A stretch of 13,706 nt of DNA from an uncultured Phascolarctobacterium sp. Its GTDB lineage: Bacteria > Bacillota > Negativicutes > Acidaminococcales > Acidaminococcaceae. The stretch's first letter is position 1. Each line of letters opens with the position of its first letter. A program made the translations under genes and the position numbers. This document shows, piece by piece, positions 5,729 through 12,300 of the stretch. Below the pieces are notes generated by a model that was not told the DNA's origin, did not search any database, and saw only the letters and a program-made list of their open reading frames with translations. The DNA is taken from contig USBG01000036.1 of assembly GCA_900552855.1 (NCBI GenBank), forward strand, positions 1-13,706, written 5' to 3'.

Positions 5729-6538
5729 ATGGAACTTCAAGAATGGCAGGGGTATGTAAATAAGATTGCAACCTGTGATTATCCGTTGCCCTCTTATATG
5801 ATTTCTGATTACAACGATTGGCATTGTCGTAGCATTGTTGGCAGAATGCTGTGGCTTTTGAAGGATGTTGAAGGTGCTATGGCAGTACTGAATACTGTTA
5901 AGGACGTAAAGGTTGACATGGACGATGTTCCGGAAATGGGCCTTAGTGATCCTGAGCACAAGGTGCTGTGCTTGCGCGATATTGCGGAAATTGTATGGCA
6001 GCTTACTGGAATGGGAAGTGCTTCCTTATTTTATTTGCGTGAGGCTGATAAGCTGTGTCGTGAATATAAGCACATTTTCCGTAGTGCAGATAGAGGCAAA
6101 ATCTGGGTGCGTCGTTTAGAGATTTTGCGTGACAGCGGTGAGGGTGAAAAAGCTACCGCTGAAGCTCATGCACAATTAGAGGCGGATAAGGATAAACAAG
6201 GGATTAATTCCTATGCCTTTTATGCGTACCGTTTCTTGGCAGAGGATGCTGCTTTGAAAGAAGAATATTTAAAGGCCTGCGAGCTGCTGCAAATTGCCTA
6301 TAAATACTTCCCCGTAAACGATGTGGCAGAGCGTGATATTGCTGCTGCGTTAGAGATTGCAGAGCCTAAGGAGCGATATGAAGCATTTCATCATTGTACA
6401 ACCATTTTGTATCAGCCTTGGGAAAGAGGCAATACACCTACATTAGATGATGTACGTCGTTTGCAGGAGAAAAAATTCCTGGAGCGTGAGGCGAAGAAAA
6501 ATGCTGATAAGGCTGCTGATTTGCTGAAAAATCTGTAA
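5729..6538 (+). CDS. Hypothetical helical protein, TPR-like
   Basis: 269 aa, no signal peptide and no membrane segment. I do not recognise a specific family. The sequence looks all-helical with degenerate tetratricopeptide-like periodicity: GRMLWLLKDVEGAMAVLNTV, IVWQLTGMGSASLFYLREAD, YAFYAYRFLAEDAALKEEYL, and KACELLQIAYKYFPVNDVAE followed by AALEIAEPKERYEAF. The last about 30 residues (RRLQEKKFLEREAKKNADKAADLL) are highly charged and likely a single helix or coiled coil. Such proteins usually act as protein-binding scaffolds, but no partner is evident. I chose the ATG at 5729 because AAAGGAGG (5713-5720) sits 8 nt before it; an in-frame ATG at 5708 lies upstream of that site. Single-gene unit with its own promoter and terminator, divergent from a PucR-type regulator. 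Confidence 0.8.
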   Translation: MELQEWQGYVNKIATCDYPLPSYMISDYNDWHCRSIVGRMLWLLKDVEGAMAVLNTVKDVKVDMDDVPEMGLSDPEHKVLCLRDIAEIVWQLTGMGSASLFYLREADKLCREYKHIFRSADRGKIWVRRLEILRDSGEGEKATAEAHAQLEADKDKQGINSYAFYAYRFLAEDAALKEEYLKACELLQIAYKYFPVNDVAERDIAAALEIAEPKERYEAFHHCTTILYQPWERGNTPTLDDVRRLQEKKFLEREAKKNADKAADLLKNL

Positions 6539-6639
6539 GTGATATATAATCTGTATTATAGAAGAAAATTTTGACTGACTTCTTGAAAGGAAATGTGTTC
6601 TAAAATGTAGACATATTTCTAAAGTATGCTGAGCCTTTT

Positions 6640-6681
6640 GGATGCTATCCTGTATTTTACAGGTAGCATCCATTTTCTTTT
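6640..6681 (+). terminator. Terminator after the TPR-like gene
   Basis: GGATGCTA (6640-6647) pairs with TAGCATCC (6664-6671), with an inner CCTGT (6649-6653) / ACAGG (6659-6663) stem and a single bulged T. ATTTTCTTTTT follows. It lies about 100 nt after the stop codon. The space 6539-6639 shows no gene. Confidence 0.9.
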
Positions 6682-6826
6682 TAGTTTGGACATTATATTT
6701 GTAGTAAAGCTAGTTATGTATAGAGGATTTGCATGGTGTGAGGTGAAGGCTACCATTTCTCATTTGCTTAATTTGTAATCGCTTTATACATTTTCATACA
6801 AGTAGGTACATTGCTTTTTACAAATT

Positions 6827-6857
6827 TTTAATCAAGCGTTTAAAACGAACGATTAAA
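6827..6857. promoter_or_regulatory. Operator-like palindrome upstream of the OMP gene
   Basis: An imperfect palindrome centred on base 6842. The outer arms TTTAATC (6827-6833) and GATTAAA (6851-6857) and the inner core CGTTT-A-AAACG (6837-6847) match perfectly; only the 3-base spacers between them differ. Length and symmetry are typical of a dimeric repressor or activator site, for example TetR-type. It lies just upstream of the promoter at 6886-6894 and 82 nt before the OMP start. The regulator is unknown. The rest of 6682-6826 shows no gene. Confidence 0.6.
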
Positions 6858-6885
6858 GTTTTTAGTACCAAGTCATAAAGAAAAC

Positions 6886-6894
6886 TGATACAAT
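6886..6894 (+). promoter_or_regulatory. Extended -10 promoter of the OMP gene
   Basis: TGATACAAT fits TG-n-TATAAT with one mismatch, with a poor -35 box. The start should be near 6901, followed by the ribosome site AGAAGGGA (6922-6929), 9 nt before the ATG. Confidence 0.5.
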
Positions 6895-6938
6895 GTATAC
6901 ATTATTGCTAGAACTATTTTGAGAAGGGAAGTTTAAAT

Positions 6939-8180
6939 ATGAAAAAATCTTTATTAGCTGTTGCCCTAGCTGCAGCACTGCTGGCACCCCAAGCAGTTGG
7001 CGCAGAAGGCTTTGGCATTGTTGAATGGAGTGCAGAAGGCGTAGCTATGGGCGACGCTCGCATGTTTGCTGAGGGCGATGCTGCTAACGTTGCTTACAAT
7101 CCTGCTTCTATTACTAAAATTGAAGGCAAGGCTTTAAAATGGAGTGCTACTTACCTGAATCCCCATGGTCAATATGATATGTACGATAAAAAAGGTGACG
7201 TAATTGAGAGCGGTCGCAACCGTGTACATCCTGCATGGGCTCCCGGCTCCTACTATGTACGCCAAATTGACGAAAAGAACTGGATCGGTACAGGTACATT
7301 TGCTCGTTTTGCTATGGTTTCTGAGTTTGAAAACGGCTCTGCTGCTTCCTTTAACTCTCGCTTAGCAAAGCTGAACGGCGTTAGCTTTACCCCTGTTTTT
7401 GCTCATAAATTTGATAAGAAATGGTCTGCTGCCGTAGGTGCAGAAATCAACTATATTGGTTTGGAACTGCAAAAAAATATGATGGTTCCGACCGGTGTTG
7501 AGCAAAAACCTTATGTAACTGCTGAAACTCAAACTAAAGGTGAAAGTTTTGCCCTTGGTTGGAATGCTGCTGCTAACTACACCTTTGATGATAAAAATGA
7601 AATTGGCGTAGTATATCGCAGCCGTATGACTCACTCCTTAGAGGCAGATTTCAAAATGAACGGTAATAAGGTAGCGGATGCTTATGGCGTAGTAACTCTG
7701 CCTGATACCTGGTCCATTGGCTACAATCATAAATTTGATGACAAAACCCGCGTTGAATTAAATGCAACTCGTACTAATTGGAGTACATATGACGCACTGG
7801 ATATTTATTTCAGTAATGACATTACTGGTAAGTTGCCTCCTGCTGTTCTTAGTCCCAAAAATTGGGAGAGCGGCTGGCGTTATGCAATCGGTGCTGAGCA
7901 CAAGCTGAGCGATAAATATTCTGTAATGGCAGGCTTTGCTTATGACGGATCCTGTATTCCTTCTGATGGTGCAGACTTTATCGTTCCTACTGGTAACCGT
8001 CGTACCTACACCATTGGTGGCCAATATCATGACGATAAGCAAACCTTAGGTGTAACTATGGGTTACATGGATGTTGGTAGTTTGGACATTAAAGGTACTG
8101 CAACTGATTTATATGATAGTGCTCACACCCATGACAATTATGTTACTATCTTCGGTATCAGCTATCAAAGAAACTTCTAA
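6939..8180 (+). CDS. FadL/OmpP1/TodX-type outer-membrane channel protein
   Basis: 413 aa. Residues 1-22 form a Sec signal peptide: basic MKK, hydrophobic core LLAVALAAALLA, cleavage after VGA before EGFG, no lipobox cysteine. The mature part begins in FadL style, EGFGIVEWSAEGVAMGDA (the N-terminal hatch region), followed by AANVAYNPASITKI, where NPA is the family landmark. It continues with alternating amphipathic strands rich in aromatics (KWSATYLNP, WSAAVGAEINYIGL, EIGVVYRSRMTHSLEADFKM, TWSIGYNHKFDDKTRVELNATRTNW, YSVMAGFAYDG, LGVTMGYMDVGS) and ends with a terminal aromatic (ISYQRNF), as outer-membrane beta-barrels do. Family members import long-chain fatty acids or other hydrophobic compounds. 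Codon use is notably biased, as in gatB, suggesting high expression. It is a single-gene unit with an operator-like palindrome upstream. Substrate unknown. Confidence 0.88.
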   Translation: MKKSLLAVALAAALLAPQAVGAEGFGIVEWSAEGVAMGDARMFAEGDAANVAYNPASITKIEGKALKWSATYLNPHGQYDMYDKKGDVIESGRNRVHPAWAPGSYYVRQIDEKNWIGTGTFARFAMVSEFENGSAASFNSRLAKLNGVSFTPVFAHKFDKKWSAAVGAEINYIGLELQKNMMVPTGVEQKPYVTAETQTKGESFALGWNAAANYTFDDKNEIGVVYRSRMTHSLEADFKMNGNKVADAYGVVTLPDTWSIGYNHKFDDKTRVELNATRTNWSTYDALDIYFSNDITGKLPPAVLSPKNWESGWRYAIGAEHKLSDKYSVMAGFAYDGSCIPSDGADFIVPTGNRRTYTIGGQYHDDKQTLGVTMGYMDVGSLDIKGTATDLYDSAHTHDNYVTIFGISYQRNF

Positions 8181-8224
8181 TAGCTTTGTAGGCTGAGCGA
8201 AATAGTATAGAGAAAGCTGTTTTT

Positions 8225-8259
8225 AGAGAGTCATCCTTCGGGATGGCTCTCTTCGTTTT
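8225..8259 (+). terminator. Terminator of the OMP gene
   Basis: A 12-bp stem AGAGAGTCATCC (8225-8236) / GGATGGCTCTCT (8241-8252), including one G-T pair, closed by a stable TTCG tetraloop and followed by TCGTTTT. It lies about 45 nt after the stop. Confidence 0.95.
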
Positions 8260-8486
8260 AGGTGTTGTTAATGTTGCTTGTGAGGGTTTTGGTATTTATA
8301 GTTAGCGCAATCCTAGAGGATAGCAGGTCATGGGCAGTAATTTTAATTTAGACAAGCGGCGAATCTAAGTTCATGAACTTCCTTACAGAAATAGATATAA
8401 GGACATATGGTGAGTGATGTTATTTGCTTAAAAGCGATAGTTTGATTAAATAGACACTTTAGTTACTTTCTTTTTACATATAAGAC
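8260..8486. other. Intergenic stretch with one perfect palindrome, no gene seen
   Basis: The only clear structure is the 14-bp perfect palindrome AAGTTCATGAACTT at 8367-8380, about 110 nt upstream of the next promoter. It could be a regulator binding site or a chance event. Open frames here are 26 codons or shorter and lack ribosome sites. Confidence 0.4.
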
Positions 8487-8515
8487 AAGACAAATGCTGA
8501 ATTTTATACTATAAT
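8487..8515 (+). promoter_or_regulatory. Promoter of the flavo-ferredoxin/dehydrogenase operon
   Basis: AAGACA (8487-8492, four of six -35 bases) and a perfect TATAAT (8510-8515) are separated by 17 nt. The start should be near 8522, about 33 nt before the ATG at 8555. Confidence 0.65.
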
Positions 8516-8554
8516 TAAGCAATAGATACATTTTATTAATGTGTGGTGGGACAA

Positions 8555-9343
8555 ATGTCTGTAATTTTTTACTTTAGTGGCTCTGGCAACAGTTTGTATA
8601 CTGCAAAAATGGCCGCACAGTCTCTGAAAAGCTGTAGACTGGAAAATGTTGCTAACTATATAAAAAATCCCTATAAGGTGGAGGACAAGGTTGTGGGAAT
8701 CGTTTTTCCTGTGTACTGCTTTGCCGTACCGCCTATTGTAGAGGAGTTTGTCAAGCTGCTTAAGGCGGCTCCTGATTATACCTTTGCCATTGCTACTATG
8801 GGTGGTAGTCAGGGACAAACGCTTTATCAGCTGCAGCAGCTTTTGAAGGCGCAGGATATTGCTCTTGATTATGCTAATACTGTGGTAATGCCTGATAATT
8901 TCTTTAACCTGTCCAAGGAAAAGCGTGCCAAAATGGTGGAAGACGCAGAGCCTGCAATTAAGACGATTTGTAAGGCTTTGGCAACGCAGGAAAAGGATGT
9001 GTCTTTATGTAAGGAAGCATCTTTTTGGAGGTACGCAGGTACTCCTTTAAGCTGGTGGTTTATCCGTACCTTCCAGCATCTTGATGTTGTTCACGTGCTG
9101 GAATTCCGCTGCATTGGCTGCGGCCTTTGCGAAAAGCTATGTCCTGTTGATAATATTACCATGGATGGTGAATATCCCAAATTTGATATGCATTGTGCCC
9201 ATTGCTTTGGCTGTCGTCACTGGTGCCCTGGCGAGGCTATCAGCATTGGCAGCAAGACTACCTACAAAGGCACAAGCTACACTCATCCCAAAATTACAAG
9301 CAGTGATATTCTCAATGCTCTGGCAGGAAAATTGCATACGTAA
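8555..9343 (+). CDS. EFR1-family flavodoxin/ferredoxin fusion protein
   Basis: 262 aa, cytoplasmic electron carrier. The N-terminal half is flavodoxin-like, opening IFYFSGSGNSLYTAK with the FMN phosphate loop at S8-S13, then VVGIVFPVYCFAVPP and FAIATMGGSQG. The C-terminal part carries two 4Fe-4S motifs: C186-x2-C189-x2-C192-x3-C196-P (CIGCGLCEKLCP) and C214-x2-C217-x2-C220-x3-C224-P (CAHCFGCRHWCP). This arrangement is that of EFR1-type ferredoxins common in anaerobic Firmicutes; the physiological partners are not established. I chose the ATG at 8555, with GGTGGG at 8545-8550, over the in-frame GTG codons at 8543 and 8546 inside that ribosome site. The gap to the next gene is 76 nt without a terminator, so co-transcription with the dehydrogenases is likely and suggests an electron-transfer link. 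Confidence 0.9.
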   Translation: MSVIFYFSGSGNSLYTAKMAAQSLKSCRLENVANYIKNPYKVEDKVVGIVFPVYCFAVPPIVEEFVKLLKAAPDYTFAIATMGGSQGQTLYQLQQLLKAQDIALDYANTVVMPDNFFNLSKEKRAKMVEDAEPAIKTICKALATQEKDVSLCKEASFWRYAGTPLSWWFIRTFQHLDVVHVLEFRCIGCGLCEKLCPVDNITMDGEYPKFDMHCAHCFGCRHWCPGEAISIGSKTTYKGTSYTHPKITSSDILNALAGKLHT

Positions 9344-9419
9344 TACTAGAAAGTAAAGGCTTATGCCTTGGACCTATTTTGATAATCAATATGCTGAAAG
9401 ACTGATTGGAGGAAAGAAG

Positions 9420-10826
9420 ATGAAAGAATACGCTGCTTTAAATGAAGCAATGTTGGAGGAGCTGGTTGCTGTTCTTGGTGCTGATTATATAATTACTGAT
9501 CCAGAGAAGCTGGATATGTACAAAACAGATGAGGAATACGACCCTCGTCGTTTTCGTGTGCCTGAGGCCGTAGTTAAGCCTGCTAATGCTGAAGAAATTG
9601 CTGCAGTTGTAAAGCTGTGTAATAAGTATAATGTGCCTGTGACTGTGCGTGGTGGTGGTACAAGCCTTGCCGACGGTGCTATTGCTGTATGTGGTGGCAT
9701 TGTGCTTTTGACTGAGCGCCTGAATAAGATTATTGAGCTGAATAAAGATGCTATGTACATGGTTGTTGAAGCTGGTGTACGTACTGTAGATATTCAAAAA
9801 ATGGCTAATGAAGCAGGTTTTCTTTATGCAGGTGATCCCTGCTCCGCAGAAAGCTGCTTAATTGGTGGCAACCTGGCAACTAACGCAGGTGGTAACAAGG
9901 CTGTGCGCTATGGTGTAACTCGTAATCAGGTTTATAGCCTGGAAATGGTTACACCTACAGGCGAGATTGTTGAGGTTGGTGCACGTCTGAAGAAATGCTC
10001 TACTGGCTATTGCATGGAGCAGCTGGTAATGGGTAGTGAAGGTACCTTAGGTATCATTACTAAAGCAACCTTAAAGCTGTTGCCTTTATGTCCCTTCCGT
10101 TTTGATGTGCTTGCTGTATTTGATACTCCTGAAAAGGCTTTGGATTTAGTGCCTAAAATTATGCAGTCCGGTATCAATCCTACCAGTATCGAATATATGG
10201 ATAACTCATATGTACGAGATACTGCAGACTTTTTGGAGTTCAAGGGTGCACCTCATTATGAAGATGGTATTTACGTAATTATTACTGTAGAGACATATTC
10301 TGAGGACGAGCTGGACAGCAAAATGGAGCAGCTCAGCGATTTGTGTGATGAAGCTGGTGCCATTGACGTATTAGAGGCTGATGACAGAATTTGGGCTATG
10401 CGCCGCAACTGTCAAGAATCTGTAAGCATGCTCAGCAAGGTTTCTCTTACTGATGATGTTGTTGTTCCTGTAAATAAAATTGCGTCTACTATTAAGGAAA
10501 TTATGAAGATTGGCGAAAAATATCCGTTCCCTATTCCTGCAAAAATCAACGCTCACATTGGCGATGGCAATTTGCACATTGTTCTTTGCAAATGTGATCT
10601 TGAGGATGATGTTTGGGAGAAACTGGTGCATGATTTCCATGAAGAAGTATATGCCTACGCTTATGCTCAGGGTGGCAGATTAGCTGGTGAGCATGGTATT
10701 GGCGCTAAAAAGCTTAGCTACATGGAGGAGTTTACTCCGGCAGGCGAGCTGGATTTAATGCGCAAGATTAAATTGGCTTGGGACCCCAATCTGATTTTGA
10801 ATCCTGGCAAGATTTTTAATGTATAA
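9420..10826 (+). CDS. FAD-dependent 2-hydroxyacid dehydrogenase (GlcD/D-LDH family), copy 1
   Basis: 468 aa. Oxidises a 2-hydroxyacid (D-lactate, glycolate or 2-hydroxyglutarate type) with FAD; exact substrate unknown. The FAD-binding PCMH-type domain covers about residues 45-220, with VRGGGTS (R77, G78-G80), DPCSAESCLIGGNLATNAGG (from D139) and GSEGTLGIIT. The C-terminal FAD-oxidase domain follows, with RRNCQES, the metal-site histidines H379 and H386 (NAHIGDGNLH) and E424-H425 (GEHGIGAKK), ending LILNPGKIFN. Four cysteines, C141, C146, C193 and C198, occur as two C-x4-C pairs in the FAD domain. The ATG at 9420 is preferred: GGAGG (9408-9412) lies 7 nt before it and the length then matches the two paralogs; the in-frame ATG at 9363 has no ribosome site. 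Followed after 35 nt by copy 2. Confidence 0.93.
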   Translation: MKEYAALNEAMLEELVAVLGADYIITDPEKLDMYKTDEEYDPRRFRVPEAVVKPANAEEIAAVVKLCNKYNVPVTVRGGGTSLADGAIAVCGGIVLLTERLNKIIELNKDAMYMVVEAGVRTVDIQKMANEAGFLYAGDPCSAESCLIGGNLATNAGGNKAVRYGVTRNQVYSLEMVTPTGEIVEVGARLKKCSTGYCMEQLVMGSEGTLGIITKATLKLLPLCPFRFDVLAVFDTPEKALDLVPKIMQSGINPTSIEYMDNSYVRDTADFLEFKGAPHYEDGIYVIITVETYSEDELDSKMEQLSDLCDEAGAIDVLEADDRIWAMRRNCQESVSMLSKVSLTDDVVVPVNKIASTIKEIMKIGEKYPFPIPAKINAHIGDGNLHIVLCKCDLEDDVWEKLVHDFHEEVYAYAYAQGGRLAGEHGIGAKKLSYMEEFTPAGELDLMRKIKLAWDPNLILNPGKIFNV

Positions 10827-10861
10827 TTTTTAATATATTTTGTTTGCAATGAGGGAACGTT

Positions 10862-12262
10862 ATGACTAAGTACAATTCTGTAACAGATGAATTTGTAGCA
10901 GCGCTTAAATCTGTCCTAGGTGCAGAATACGTTTATACAGATGCTGCTACTCTTGATAAATATAAGACTGACGAAGAGACTGACGAGCGTTATTTTCACT
11001 TGCCGGATGTTGTAGTAAAGCCTGCTAATGCTGAGGAAATAGCTGCTGTTGTCAAGCTGTGCAATAAGTACCTTGTTCCCGTTACTGTACGTGGCGGCGG
11101 CACTGGTATCAATGATGGCGCGATTCCTTTTTTTGGTGGCGTAGTGCTGCTGATGGAGCGCCTGAACAAGATTATTGAGCTGAACAAGGAGGGTATGTAC
11201 CTTGTTGCTGAAGCAGGCGTACGCACTATTGATATTCAGGAGTTGGCCAATGCCAATGGCTATCTCTATGCAGGTGATCCCTGCTCCGCCGAAAGCTGCC
11301 AAATTGGCGGTAACCTGGCAACTAACGCAGGCGGCAATAAGGCAGTACGCTATGGCGTAACCAGAAATCAGGTTTATGGAGTAGAAATTGTAACTCCAAC
11401 TGGCGAAATTGTTGAGCTGGGTGCACCTCTGAAAAAGTGCAGCACTGGCTACTGTATGGAACAGCTTGTTATTGGCAGCGAGGGAACCTTGGGTATTATT
11501 ACTAAGGTAATATTAAAGCTGCAGCCTCTGCCTCCCTATCGTATAGATCTTTTGGCTGTCTTTACTGATCCGGTGCAGGCTATGAGCGTGGTTCCTAAAA
11601 TTGCCAAAGCTGGTATTAATCCTACTAGTATTGAATATATGGACAACGCAAATGTGCGTACTACTTCTCAATTCTTGGATTTTGCTGGTGCACCGCACTT
11701 GGATAAAGGTATTTACGTAATCATTACCATTGAAACCTTTGACGAGGACGAGCTGGATACAAAAATGGAGCAGACCAATGACATTTGCGAGGAATGTGGT
11801 GCCATTGATGTATTAGAGGCTGATGACAGGATTTGGGCAATGCGTCGTAACTGCCTGGAATCTGTCCGCTTAGTAAGCCTTGTCTGCACAACTGATGACG
11901 TAGTTGTACCTGTGGACCAAATGAGTGATATGGTTAAGCATATTATTGCAACAGTTGAGAAATATCCCTTTCCGCTGCGCATAAATGCTCATATTGGTGA
12001 CGGTAATCTGCATATCGTTTTATGTAAGATGGATTTGACTGACGAAGAATGGGAAAGCAATTTGGCAAGCTTTACCAAGGAGGTTTATGATTATGCCTAT
12101 GCTCATGGCGGTAGACTGTCTGGAGAGCATGGTATTGGCGCTAAGAAGAGCCGCTTTATGGAGGAATATACACCTTCTGGCGAGCTGGAGCTGATGCGCA
12201 GAATAAAGGTAGCCTGGGACCCGAATTTGATTTTAAACCCTGGCAAGGTATTCAATCCTTGA
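10862..12262 (+). CDS. FAD-dependent 2-hydroxyacid dehydrogenase (GlcD/D-LDH family), copy 2
   Basis: 466 aa, the same architecture as its neighbours. All FAD motifs are kept (VRGGGTG, GGNLATNAGG, GSEGTLGIIT), as are the four-cysteine pattern (DPCSAESC, KKCSTGYC), the metal site (NAHIGDGNLH) and GEHGIGAKK. By direct count, it matches copy 1 at 86 of 100 residues in the central FAD stretch (from LYAGDP) and at 69 of 93 in the C-terminal stretch. Differences include LVCTTDD where copies 1 and 3 have SKVSLTDD or SKVSTSDD (a lysine lost next to the presumed substrate strand), a 2-residue deletion before the metal site (FPLRINAH against FPIPAKINAH), and ALNPGK-type ends preserved. Ribosome site GAGGGA (10851-10856) lies 5 nt before the ATG. 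No terminator separates it from copy 1 or copy 3. Probably a paralog with a somewhat different substrate. Confidence 0.92.
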   Translation: MTKYNSVTDEFVAALKSVLGAEYVYTDAATLDKYKTDEETDERYFHLPDVVVKPANAEEIAAVVKLCNKYLVPVTVRGGGTGINDGAIPFFGGVVLLMERLNKIIELNKEGMYLVAEAGVRTIDIQELANANGYLYAGDPCSAESCQIGGNLATNAGGNKAVRYGVTRNQVYGVEIVTPTGEIVELGAPLKKCSTGYCMEQLVIGSEGTLGIITKVILKLQPLPPYRIDLLAVFTDPVQAMSVVPKIAKAGINPTSIEYMDNANVRTTSQFLDFAGAPHLDKGIYVIITIETFDEDELDTKMEQTNDICEECGAIDVLEADDRIWAMRRNCLESVRLVSLVCTTDDVVVPVDQMSDMVKHIIATVEKYPFPLRINAHIGDGNLHIVLCKMDLTDEEWESNLASFTKEVYDYAYAHGGRLSGEHGIGAKKSRFMEEYTPSGELELMRRIKVAWDPNLILNPGKVFNP

Positions 12263-12300
12263 GCAGCAAGGAAGAACAGTAGAAAAGGAGATTGAATAAC

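Noticed and set aside
8271..8351. 26-codon hydrophobic open frame after the OMP terminator
   Set aside because: No proper ribosome site or promoter, and a length expected by chance in AT-rich DNA.
9363..9419. Upstream in-frame ATG for dehydrogenase copy 1, adding 19 residues
   Set aside because: No ribosome site before it, no counterpart in copies 2 and 3, while GGAGG precedes the ATG at 9420.
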